Source: JBFXAN01 sp050184225 (lineage in GTDB: Bacteria; Chloroflexota; Dehalococcoidia; CAUJGQ01). From it: a stretch of DNA of 25,964 bases. The stretch covers positions 1 through 25,964 of the forward strand of contig JBFXAN010000085.1 of the NCBI GenBank assembly GCA_050184225.1. Direction: 5' to 3'. The notes beneath the pieces were generated by a model. The model saw only the letters and a list, made by a program, of their open reading frames with translations, was not told where the DNA came from and ran no database searches. The translations under genes and the position numbers were made by a program. Numbering within the stretch: the first letter of the stretch is position 1; every line of letters begins with the position of its first letter. This document shows positions 1 to 6,107 of this stretch, one piece after another.

Positions 1-186
1 ACCTTGCTGAACGGCGGTCTGCCGACCCAGGATGATCCGGCCTCGCCCGGTCACGGCTGTCTCCGGCAGCGGCGCCCCTTCCACCGACGCCGCCAACCCC
101 GTCGTGGCAAGATACAAGGATGACAGGTTGGCGGCGGATTCGGCCTCACCGCCGGTTCGACCACGCTCACCGGACAGGCGCGGCGT

Positions 187-987
187 GTGGCCGGTGGCTA
201 CCGAGTCTCTGGGCGGTGGTCCTGGGGCACCGCCATCCTCCACGCCGACTACGCGTCGCTCGGCGCGGTCGTACCAGACGAGAACAACCGCCCGATCACG
301 ATCCTGCCGCGCCAGCGCGATCTGATCCTCCACGATATCTGGTTCACCGAAGGCATGCGCGCGACCGGCAGCGTCGACATGGAGCTGCGCGACGCCTTCG
401 TCCCCGAGGAGCGCACGCTCGACGCGGCCGACCTGATCGCGGGCAGATCGCCGGGCCAACTGATCAACACCGGCCCTCTCTATCACTGCCCGACCCGTCC
501 CATCGCCAGCCTCGTCGCGGCCGCATCCGGGATCGGGATCGCCGAGGGTGCGGTCGACAACTATCGCGACCGGCTCGACGGCCGCGTGCTCGCCTACTCC
601 GGCGGCAAGCTCAGCCGCGATGAGCAGTCGCAACGGATCCGCCTCGCCAGCGTCAGCGCCAACGTCAAGACCGCCGGCATGCTGTTCGACGCCGCCGTCG
701 ACCAGACCGCGAAGTCGAACCGCGGCGAGCTCGATCTCACGACGCTCCAGCGGGCGGAGGTGCGGTTCTGGGCCGCGCACGCCATCCAGATCGCCCGCCA
801 CGCGGTGATGGAGATCGTCGCTGGCTCGGGGGCGCGCTCGCACTTCACGGATGATCCGCTCCAGCGCGGCATGCGCGACCTGAACACCCTCTCCGGCCAC
901 GTCGTCTTCGACCACGACCGCGCCGGCGATGTCTACGGCCGGGTCGCCCTCGGCATGGAACTCGACCCCTCGGCCATCGGGGTGTAG
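187..987 (+). CDS. Acyl-CoA dehydrogenase-fold flavin-dependent monooxygenase, 3' part (5' end disrupted)
   Basis: The 266 residues match the middle and C-terminal part of the acyl-CoA dehydrogenase-like hydroxylases (PF08028 group: HsaA, DszC, p-hydroxyphenylacetate hydroxylase oxygenase). They begin in the middle beta domain (GGYRVSGRWSWG) and run through the C-terminal helical domain, ending with the family-like GMRDLNTLSGHVVFDHD. Known members hydroxylate aromatic or heterocyclic rings with reduced flavin from a separate reductase; no reductase is seen here. A full protein is about 390-400 residues, so roughly 120 are missing. The same frame continues upstream to 124 with family-like sequence (GGFGLTAGSTTLTGQ) but meets a TGA at 121-123. 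GTG 187 is only the first available start and is probably not the native one. Either a frameshift lies near 115-130 or the gene is a pseudogene. Three SnoaL-like genes follow closely on the same strand. Confidence 0.75.
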   Translation: MAGGYRVSGRWSWGTAILHADYASLGAVVPDENNRPITILPRQRDLILHDIWFTEGMRATGSVDMELRDAFVPEERTLDAADLIAGRSPGQLINTGPLYHCPTRPIASLVAAASGIGIAEGAVDNYRDRLDGRVLAYSGGKLSRDEQSQRIRLASVSANVKTAGMLFDAAVDQTAKSNRGELDLTTLQRAEVRFWAAHAIQIARHAVMEIVAGSGARSHFTDDPLQRGMRDLNTLSGHVVFDHDRAGDVYGRVALGMELDPSAIGV

Positions 988-1018
988 ATACACTACACAC
1001 AAACGTGGCGATGACACC

Positions 1019-1411
1019 ATGAATGACGGCGAACTGCGCGAGCTCTGCCATCGGTTCTTCGACGCCCTCGAGCGCCACGACCTCGCTGCGGTCGCGGCAA
1101 TCTACGCGCCCGGTTTCTCGATCTGGGCCAACGTCACCGGCGCGGAGAAGACCAGCGAAGAGAATATCCACACCCTCGCCGAGGGCCAGGCGCGCCACCG
1201 TCGCCGCACCTACGACGACCGCACGATCAACACCTTCGCGACCGGCTTCGTCGTTCAGTACAGCGTCAACATCGTCCAGCATGACGGCACGTGCCGCTCG
1301 CTCTGGGCCTGTCTCGTCGCCCAGTGCAAGGATGGACAGATCACCCATATCGATGAATACCTGGACTCCAGCAAATTCACCGATGCCTCCAGGATGGCGA
1401 TGCCCAAATGA
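1019..1411 (+). CDS. SnoaL/NTF2-like protein, copy 1 of 3
   Basis: A 130-residue protein of the NTF2/SnoaL superfamily, a cone-shaped alpha+beta fold used by ketosteroid isomerases, polyketide cyclases and ring-hydroxylating dioxygenase beta subunits. Visible family marks are the N-terminal helix LCHRFFDALERHD, the YAPGFSIW strand, RRRTYDDRTINTF in the middle, and a C-terminal strand ending in HIDEYLDSSKF. Length is normal for a single domain. ATG 1019 is chosen because the longer reading back to 929 overlaps the preceding gene and lacks family sequence. Its stop overlaps the next start (ATGA, 1408-1411), so copies 1 and 2 should be translationally coupled. It is clearly paralogous to the next two genes. 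Substrate and reaction cannot be deduced; isomerase, cyclase, hydratase or ligand binding are all possible. Confidence 0.85.
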   Translation: MNDGELRELCHRFFDALERHDLAAVAAIYAPGFSIWANVTGAEKTSEENIHTLAEGQARHRRRTYDDRTINTFATGFVVQYSVNIVQHDGTCRSLWACLVAQCKDGQITHIDEYLDSSKFTDASRMAMPK

Positions 1412-1812
1412 GAATGACCGACACCGAGATACGAGCGCTCTGCAATCGCTTCTTTGACGCCTATCAAGACCGCCGCATCGACGAGCTGCGCGAGATCTAC
1501 GCGCCCGATTGCGTCATCTGGACCAATGTCTTCAACCGCGAAACGAGCGGCGACGACAACCTCGCCGCGCTGCCCGCCAGCTACGCCCGAGCGCGGCGGC
1601 GGACCTATGACGACCGCATCATCAATACCTTCGACGATGGCTTCGTCATCCAGTACACGCTGAACGGCGTCCACCACACCGGCCACCGCGGCGCCCTCTC
1701 CGTCTGCATCGTCGGCCTCTGCCGGAACGGCAAGATCACGCGCATCGACGAGTACATGGATACGAGCAAGTTCCCCGAGTGGCGCGGCCCCGGATACCAC
1801 GAAGACGGCTAG
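1408..1812 (+). CDS. SnoaL/NTF2-like protein, copy 2 of 3
   Basis: A 134-residue NTF2-like protein and the closest relative of copy 1. Shared blocks are LCNRFFDAYQD, YAPDCVIW, ARRRTYDDRIINTF and RIDEYMDTSKF. ATG 1408 overlaps the previous stop; a second in-frame ATG at 1414 would remove only two residues. The conserved TYDDR and IDEY motifs keep the same acidic residues as copy 1, which suggests a shared pocket chemistry or a heteromeric assembly (NTF2-like proteins usually dimerise). The gene ends 10 bases before ATG 1823 of copy 3. Function is not identifiable beyond the fold. Confidence 0.85.
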   Translation: MRMTDTEIRALCNRFFDAYQDRRIDELREIYAPDCVIWTNVFNRETSGDDNLAALPASYARARRRTYDDRIINTFDDGFVIQYTLNGVHHTGHRGALSVCIVGLCRNGKITRIDEYMDTSKFPEWRGPGYHEDG

Positions 1813-1822
1813 GAGGGATCCG

Positions 1823-2227
1823 ATGCGGCGAGATTCCGAGTTGCTGGCGCTGTGCGATCGGTTCTTCGATGCGATCGAGCGCGACGACTATGAGACCCTC
1901 GAGCGTTGCTACGCGCCGGAGGCGGTCGTCTGGCACAGCGGCGACAGTCTCTACCAGTCCCGCGACGCCAATCTGGCGATGCTGAAGGCGGGCATGGCCG
2001 ACGGCCGAGTCAAGCGATACAAGAACCGGCGCATCCACACCTTTGAAGGCGGCTTTGTTCAGCAGCACACGATGTACATCACCTATCCGAGCGGCTTTGT
2101 TGGACAGATGGATGTTTGCTTCATCGCCTATACCCGCAATGGCATGCTCTCTCGCATCTACGAGTACTACGACCGCGGCCAGATCGACAAGTTCCTGCCA
2201 CCTCCGGATCAGCGGGAGCCGCGCTGA
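1823..2227 (+). CDS. SnoaL/NTF2-like protein, copy 3 of 3 (divergent)
   Basis: A 134-residue NTF2-like protein with the same framework as copies 1 and 2 (LCDRFFDAIERDD, CYAPEAVVW, RRIHTFEGGFV), preceded by a strong ribosome site (AGGAGG, about 1811-1816). Several positions identical in the first two copies have changed: TYDDR is KRYKNR and IDEY is IYEY, so two acidic positions are lost. The region between the second and third blocks has also drifted. This looks like an older duplicate with altered pocket chemistry or a structural role. It closes the three-gene tandem array; a 218-base gap follows before the DUF35 gene. Confidence 0.83.
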   Translation: MRRDSELLALCDRFFDAIERDDYETLERCYAPEAVVWHSGDSLYQSRDANLAMLKAGMADGRVKRYKNRRIHTFEGGFVQQHTMYITYPSGFVGQMDVCFIAYTRNGMLSRIYEYYDRGQIDKFLPPPDQREPR

Positions 2228-2301
2228 CAAGCACGCCACACCTTTGCTTCTTCCTTCAGCAGCTCCCGCCGTCAGTGCCTGCCCGCCGAAACGGCTGAAG
2301 G

Positions 2302-2351
2302 GGCGAGCACCACAGTCGCCCTTCGCATGCGAATTGCGTACGATGCTCGCC
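2302..2351. promoter_or_regulatory. Nested dyad in the DUF35-thiolase leader
   Basis: Inside the 218-base gap 2228-2445, outer arms GGCGAGCA (2302-2309) and TGCTCGCC (2344-2351) enclose a perfect 12-base palindrome TTCGCATGCGAA (2322-2333); the two centres lie one base apart. A -10-like TACGAT (2339-2344) sits just downstream of the palindrome. The arrangement resembles an operator in a promoter spacer, but no good -35 is visible. A hairpin or attenuator is an alternative. The rest of the gap shows nothing else. Confidence 0.4.
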
Positions 2352-2445
2352 GGGTGAAAGGTCGATGCGTCGACGAAATGCGCCCTGCCTGTGAGCAAAC
2401 GCGACCCCGCCCACCGGGTGCCGGCGGTGTCAGTGGAGGAATAAC

Positions 2446-2856
2446 GTGCCCAAGCAATCCCCGGTTCCCGACGACTTCGACAAACCGTTCTACGACGCCT
2501 GCAACGAAGAGCGCCTGGTGGTCCAGCACTGCGCTACGTGCAACCGCTTCCAGTTTCCGCCGCGGGGGATGTGCCCGAAGTGCGGCAATCGGGCGCTCGC
2601 CTGGCGTGAAATCGCCGGTCGTGGCCGCATCGTCAGCCGCGTCGTCGTCTACGACAGCCCGGTGAGCGCACTGATCCCCGACCAGCCCTTCAACGTCGCG
2701 ACCATCTCCCTCGACGAAGAGCCCGAGCTGACGATGTACTCCCACCTCCCGGGCGTCCCCGTCGACCAGGTTCCCATCGGGGCGGCCGTCGAGGTGATCT
2801 TCGAAACGACACCGGCAACCGGGCAAAAAGTCCCCGAATGGCGGCTCGTCGGCTAA
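2446..2856 (+). CDS. DUF35 zinc-ribbon/OB-fold protein (thiolase partner)
   Basis: This 136-residue protein has the two-part DUF35 layout: an N-terminal rubredoxin-like zinc ribbon with Cys29-x2-Cys32 and Cys43-x2-Cys46, and then an OB-fold (from about residue 57, GRGRIVSRVVVYD, to about 125). DUF35 proteins form complexes with thiolase-like enzymes, as in ChsH2-DUF35 with Ltp2 in steroid side-chain retro-aldol cleavage, or with acetoacetyl-CoA thiolase and HMG-CoA synthase in archaea, where they bind the CoA part. GTG 2446 is supported by a GGAGG about 9 bases upstream and a typical N-terminus (DDFDKPFYDAC). The thiolase-like gene begins 44 bases downstream, which fits an obligate pair. No ChsH-type MaoC domain is fused to it. 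Confidence 0.88.
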   Translation: MPKQSPVPDDFDKPFYDACNEERLVVQHCATCNRFQFPPRGMCPKCGNRALAWREIAGRGRIVSRVVVYDSPVSALIPDQPFNVATISLDEEPELTMYSHLPGVPVDQVPIGAAVEVIFETTPATGQKVPEWRLVG

Positions 2857-2900
2857 GCGGCCCAGATCGAATCACTGGCCCAATCAAAGGAGACCGAACA

Positions 2901-4229
2901 ATGCCACCAATTCCGATCGCGCCCAGCTCCTGGCATCGCAATCGCGAGGGTCTCGGCCTCTGGGAAGGTCGCGGCAACGTGTGCGCCACCGGTGTCGGTA
3001 CCTCGCCGACCGCCCGGCGCTGGGACGAGAAGCCCGAGACGAGCATGGGCGCCCTCACGATCATCGCCATCCGCAAGGCGATTGAAGATGCCGGCATCGC
3101 GCCGAGCGAGATCGACGGCATCGTCTTGACCGCTGAGTCGACGACCGGTGTCTCGAATGACCCAAACACGCCCCCGCCGCCGGGCTGGGAGAGCGTCTTC
3201 AAGTTGGTCGACTACCCGCAGGCGGGCATCACGCGCGGGGACATCGACTGGGTCCTCCTCAACATGCCGGAACTCACGAACGTCAACTTCAAGATGTACG
3301 GCCCGGTCTGCATGTCCGTGTCATTCACCACGGCGGCCGAGGCGGTCAGTCGCGGTCTGACCAAGACCTGCCTCGTCGTCCGCGGCTGGCACAACCTCGC
3401 CGGCCGGTACTACGTCGGCCAGGGCGCGGCGGCGCGCGACACCGTCGCCAGCCCGGCGAAATATGGCAGTATCTGGGGCGCGCCGGCCTGCTCTACCACG
3501 GCGATGGTCTTCGAGGAGTACTGCCAGAAGTACGGCAAGCACCACGACATGATGGCCCCCTTCATCATCGAAGAGCGCCGCAACGGCCTGATGAACCCGG
3601 ACGGCTACTACACCCAGCACCGACCGGAGATGATCACCGAGGAGGACTATCTCGCGGGCCGTTGGATCGCGAAGCCCGCGAACATCTACGACAACGACCT
3701 GCCGATCCAGGCTGCCCTCGCGGTCGTCTTCACGACCCCCGAGCGCGCCAAGGACCACAAGCCGAAGCCCGCATACGTGCTGAGTCACGGTCAGACCAGG
3801 CCGGAGCTCCAGGGCGTCCAGGCCACGCTCGATCAGTGGGAACGATCCAGCGACCGGATGGGGCGGATCCTCTACGAAGGCGCCGGCATCGGGCCCGATG
3901 ATCTGTCCTTCGAGAATATGTACGACGGCTTCACCCTCTTCCACCAGTTCCACCTTGAGGGCCTCCGGTTCGCCGCGCGCGGGGAGAAGCGCGGCTACGC
4001 CCTCGACCTCTACCAAACGGACATCAGCATCGAGGGTCCAAACCCCGTGTCGCCGAGCGGCGGCAACAACGGCAACGGGCGCACCCGCTGGTGGAACCAC
4101 CGCGACAGCATCCTCCAGATCCAGGGTCGGTCGCCCTCACAGATCAAGAAGCCGGCGCTCTATGGCGTGTCGGGGGCGCATGTACCGAACTACACCGACG
4201 CCCTCATCTGGGGCGCGAGTCCCGACTAA
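2901..4229 (+). CDS. Thiolase-like (SCP-x/Ltp2-type) protein, probably non-thiolytic
   Basis: A 442-residue thiolase-superfamily protein of the lipid-transfer/SCP-x type. ATG 2901 has AAAGGAG upstream. The first thiolase half starts with VCATGVGTSPT and shows IRKAIEDAGIAPSEIDGIV; Cys137 (GPVCMSV) lies near the usual nucleophile position. The C-terminal half has the family block YDGFTLFHQFHLEGL and the terminal loop SGGNNGNGRTRWWN. Ordinary thiolases carry Gly-His-Pro in that loop; here the His is not present, so classical thiolysis is unlikely. Ltp2-type aldolases, which lack thiolase catalysis and need a DUF35 partner, are the best analogy, given the DUF35 gene immediately upstream. The stop codon TAA 4227-4229 coincides with the left target duplication of an inserted element. 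Substrate is unknown, most likely a CoA thioester. Confidence 0.82.
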   Translation: MPPIPIAPSSWHRNREGLGLWEGRGNVCATGVGTSPTARRWDEKPETSMGALTIIAIRKAIEDAGIAPSEIDGIVLTAESTTGVSNDPNTPPPPGWESVFKLVDYPQAGITRGDIDWVLLNMPELTNVNFKMYGPVCMSVSFTTAAEAVSRGLTKTCLVVRGWHNLAGRYYVGQGAAARDTVASPAKYGSIWGAPACSTTAMVFEEYCQKYGKHHDMMAPFIIEERRNGLMNPDGYYTQHRPEMITEEDYLAGRWIAKPANIYDNDLPIQAALAVVFTTPERAKDHKPKPAYVLSHGQTRPELQGVQATLDQWERSSDRMGRILYEGAGIGPDDLSFENMYDGFTLFHQFHLEGLRFAARGEKRGYALDLYQTDISIEGPNPVSPSGGNNGNGRTRWWNHRDSILQIQGRSPSQIKKPALYGVSGAHVPNYTDALIWGASPD

Positions 4230-4368
4230 TACCACCTCGCCGTGAGGAGGCCGGGCGCTGTCATCCTGAGCGCCAGCGAAGGATCTCGGACGTGAAGAGA
4301 CCACCCAGATCCTTCGCCGTCGCTCAGGATGACACACAACCCGATCCACACAAGAAACGTTGGTATAA
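4227..4368. mobile_element. 136-bp MITE-like element, copy 1, with TAA target duplications
   Basis: The element spans 4230-4365 (TACCA...TGGTA) and is flanked by TAA at 4227-4229 and 4366-4368. Its core, 4259-4334, is a long imperfect palindrome (TGTCATCCTGAGCGCCAGCG ... CGTCGCTCAGGATGACA) able to form a large hairpin. The reverse complement of a second 136-bp copy at 16161-16296 matches along the whole length, including the non-palindromic arms. There is no coding capacity, so it would need a transposase acting in trans. It sits just behind the thiolase gene and may act as its terminator. Confidence 0.75.
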
Positions 4369-4473
4369 CGCACGGGCGGCCGGGCGGGCGATTCCCAGTC
4401 CCTGCGCCCGGCATTGACACTGAGCAGGCAGGCTGGTTGACTCGTACTCGCGCATTGGAAGGAGCAGGCTAGG

Positions 4474-4839
4474 GTGGCATACCTCATCAGCTTTGATATC
4501 GACGGCACGCTCGAATTTGGCGACCCGCCCGGGGGTATCACCGTTGAAATGGTGCGGAAGGCGAAGGAGCTCGGGTTCCTGATCGGCAGTTGTTCCGACC
4601 GGTTCCCTTCGGCGCAGAAAGCGCTGTGGGAGGCGTGCGGCATCGAGGTGGACTTCGTGGCGGCGAAGCACATGCTGGACGACGTCCGAACACGCTTCCC
4701 GGCCGACCGATACCTGCACATTGGCGACCGCGATCTCGACCAGCAATTCGCCGAGCGTGCGGGCTTCGAGTTCCTCTGGGACCACGAGGGTGTCGCACAG
4801 CCCTGGCTCTTGTGGCTCGAATCCAATGCAGAAGAGTAG
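4474..4839 (+). CDS. Small HAD-superfamily phosphatase-like protein
   Basis: A 121-residue capless HAD protein. All four HAD motifs can be placed: motif I FDIDGTLEFG (Asp8 nucleophile, Asp10 acid/base), motif II IGSCSD (Ser39), motif III Lys65 (AAKHM), and motif IV HIGDRDLD (Asp85, Asp87, Asp89). The short length and the lack of cap insertions indicate a class that acts on large or exposed phospho-substrates, or one that borrows a cap from a partner. GTG 4474 follows GGAAGGAG by about 10 bases. The metallophosphoesterase gene follows after 27 bases on the same strand, so the two may form a small operon of phosphoester hydrolases. Substrate is unknown. Confidence 0.8.
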   Translation: MAYLISFDIDGTLEFGDPPGGITVEMVRKAKELGFLIGSCSDRFPSAQKALWEACGIEVDFVAAKHMLDDVRTRFPADRYLHIGDRDLDQQFAERAGFEFLWDHEGVAQPWLLWLESNAEE

Positions 4840-4866
4840 TTCAACCGTGGTACCGAGGCGGCCCTC

Positions 4867-5436
4867 GTGAAGATCGGTGTCATCTCCGATACCCACATCC
4901 CGGCGGCCGGCCCCGAACCACCGGCTGAGGTCGTCACCGCGTTCGCCGGTGTCGACCTGATCCTCCACGCGGGCCACGTCTACGTGCCCTCGTGCATCGC
5001 GTGGCTGGAGCGGATCGCGCCGGTGCAGTCCACCGAATCGTGGGTAGAAGGTTCCGGAGAGAGCCTGACCAGGAACGGCCGGGTCCAAGTGATGGAACTG
5101 GAGGGCCATACGGTGGGGATGGCCCACGAGTTGATCCTCACGAGCCTCGGCGACGACGTGCTCCCCGGGACAATTGAAAAGTACTTCCCCGGGGATGAGT
5201 CGCTCGCCGCCGCCCTTGAGCAGATCTTCGGCAGGCCGGTCGACATCGTCGTGTTCGGCTATACGCACGAAGCGATGGTGGAAACCCACGACGGCGTGCT
5301 GCTCGTGAACCCCGGTAGCCCGAGCCTGGTACGGCAACAGGTGCGACTCGGCACGGTGGCCATCCTCGAGGTGACACCAGAGCGCAAAGAGGCACGGATC
5401 ATCGACCTCGCAGGGCTGGCTCACGCCGAAGCGTGA
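4867..5436 (+). CDS. YfcE-family metallophosphoesterase with eroded metal site
   Basis: A 189-residue calcineurin-like phosphoesterase of the YfcE/MJ0936 group (Metallophos_2). The N-terminal motif DxH (SDTHIP, Asp8, His10) is intact and the C-terminal NPGSPS is typical. The other signatures differ: the bridging Asp of AGD is His37 (LHAGHVY), the GNCD block is absent (STESWVEGSGES), HG is replaced by AHE at 86-88, and GHTH is GYTH (131-134). The family normally uses a two-metal centre to hydrolyse phosphodiesters or monoesters. With the bridging Asp and the Asn missing, it probably binds one metal or is catalytically weak. GTG 4867 gives the standard family start. The stop overlaps the region carrying transposase debris. 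Confidence 0.8.
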   Translation: MKIGVISDTHIPAAGPEPPAEVVTAFAGVDLILHAGHVYVPSCIAWLERIAPVQSTESWVEGSGESLTRNGRVQVMELEGHTVGMAHELILTSLGDDVLPGTIEKYFPGDESLAAALEQIFGRPVDIVVFGYTHEAMVETHDGVLLVNPGSPSLVRQQVRLGTVAILEVTPERKEARIIDLAGLAHAEA

Positions 5437-5486
5437 CCGGCCCCGGCGTGAACTGCCGATCGAGTTCGACGGCCCGACCTCGCACC

Positions 5487-5669
5487 GTGCCCAAGCTGAT
5501 TGCCGTGATTGAGACCGAGCTGCAAGCCAACAACGACAACCCGAACCTGCTCATCTGGACCGCCGCCGAGCAAATTCTGGCCAAAGTCTGGCGCGGCCGA
5601 GTGGCCCTCGACCAAGTCGCACGCTACACGCGCGACGCCACACCAAGTTCCGCTGACGAGTTTGTCTGA
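5487..5669 (+). pseudogene. IS630-family transposase C-terminal remnant
   Basis: An open frame (5433-5669) carries, from about 5487, a stretch resembling the extreme C-terminus of IS630/Tc1-type DDE transposases: VPKLIAVIETEL, then WTAAEQILAKVWRGRVALDQ. The corresponding tail in intact elements has the form 'PxLxxAIxxxLxxxNxxPxPFxWTxTAExILxKVxRxRxAL'. Only about 60 residues remain; no DDE catalytic core is present in the window. The stop codon lies within a 28-bp sequence (5647-5674) that recurs at 7428-7455, consistent with the 3' end of the lost insertion sequence. The assignment is from memory of the family; a search would settle it. Confidence 0.65.
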
Positions 5670-5674
5670 GCCAG
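5647..5674 (+). repeat. 28-bp direct repeat, left copy (IS-end-like)
   Basis: GTTCCGCTGACGAGTTT followed by GTCTGAGCCAG matches 24 of 28 bases with 7428-7455 in the same orientation. It contains the stop codon of the transposase remnant, as expected at an IS630 terminus. The two copies bracket the ArsR / AHSA1 / PPOX / truncated VOC segment. Confidence 0.6.
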
Positions 5675-5725
5675 ATGACGCTACCGGCGAAATCGTAATT
5701 GGCGCCACGCCCTCGAAGATCAGTT

Positions 5726-5737
5726 AACCAGTTGGTT
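5726..5737. promoter_or_regulatory. Operator O1 of the ArsR promoter
   Basis: AACCAGTTGGTT, a perfect AACCA-N2-TGGTT inverted repeat, abuts and shares one base with the -35 box at 5737. A second copy lies 41 bases downstream (centre to centre, about four helical turns). It is the likely binding site of the ArsR protein encoded just downstream. Confidence 0.7.
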
Positions 5738-5765
5738 TGACATCGCGTGCAACTCGGAGTAAATT
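5737..5765 (+). promoter_or_regulatory. Sigma-70-type promoter of the ArsR operon
   Basis: TTGACA (5737-5742), a 17-base spacer, and TAAATT (5760-5765) form a near-consensus housekeeping promoter, unusually AT-rich for this window. Transcription would begin at about 5771-5774, which coincides with GTG 5773, the inferred start codon of the regulator. Confidence 0.75.
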
Positions 5766-5766
5766 A

Positions 5767-5778
5767 AACCATGTGGTT
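5767..5778. promoter_or_regulatory. Operator O2 of the ArsR promoter
   Basis: AACCATGTGGTT, the same AACCA-N2-TGGTT dyad as O1, lies immediately after the -10 box and covers the predicted transcription and translation starts. Occupancy of both sites would sandwich the promoter and block RNA polymerase, the usual autorepression mode of ArsR/SmtB proteins. Confidence 0.7.
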
Positions 5779-6102
5779 AATGAATCTGTGGCGTTGGACG
5801 AGGTGTTCCATGCGCTCGCGCATGACGCTCGGCGCGGCATGCTCGCCCGGCTCGCCGGTCACGAGCTAACCATCGGCGAGCTGGCTGAGCCGCTGCGCAT
5901 GTCGCTGGTCGCGGCCTCGAAGCACGTGCAGGTGCTCGAGCGGGCGGGACTGGTGCGCCGCACGGTAATGGGCCGCAGGCATGTATGCCGGCTCAACCCC
6001 GGCCCGTTGGCTGGGGCGCAGGAGTGGCTGCGGTTCTACGAGCGGTACTGGAACGAGCAGCTCGACGAGCTCGAGGAGATGTTCCGCAATGAGGAAGCCT
6101 GA
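5773..6102 (+). CDS. ArsR-family transcriptional repressor
   Basis: A 109-residue winged-helix regulator. The start GTG 5773 gives the family's usual opening (MVNESVALDEVFHALAHDARR); the longer reading to TTG 5737 would put the -35 and -10 boxes inside the gene. The HTH covers about residues 35-65 (LTIGELAEPLRMSLVAASKH is the helix-turn-helix core), followed by the wing around VMGRRHVCRL and a C-terminal dimer helix (FYERYWNEQLDELEEMF). It has one Cys and no metal-site motif, so it is not a metal sensor of the classical type. ArsR proteins of this subgroup are commonly paired with an AHSA1/SRPBCC gene, as here, the next gene starting 5 bases after the stop. No Shine-Dalgarno is present and the predicted transcript begins at the start codon, suggesting leaderless translation. 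The ligand is unknown. Confidence 0.9.
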   Translation: MVNESVALDEVFHALAHDARRGMLARLAGHELTIGELAEPLRMSLVAASKHVQVLERAGLVRRTVMGRRHVCRLNPGPLAGAQEWLRFYERYWNEQLDELEEMFRNEEA

Positions 6103-6107
6103 AGAGC

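Noticed and set aside
3321..4100. A 259-codon minus-strand frame opposite the thiolase gene
   Set aside because: Antisense shadow with no recognisable domain; the plus strand carries a clear thiolase-fold protein with a ribosome site.
4335..4473. A promoter for the HAD gene
   Set aside because: No convincing -35/-10 pair was found after the MITE; only the ribosome site is clear.
5437..5486. A small intact gene from 5433
   Set aside because: The first 18 codons do not resemble the transposase tail that follows, and there is no ribosome site; treated as a remnant.
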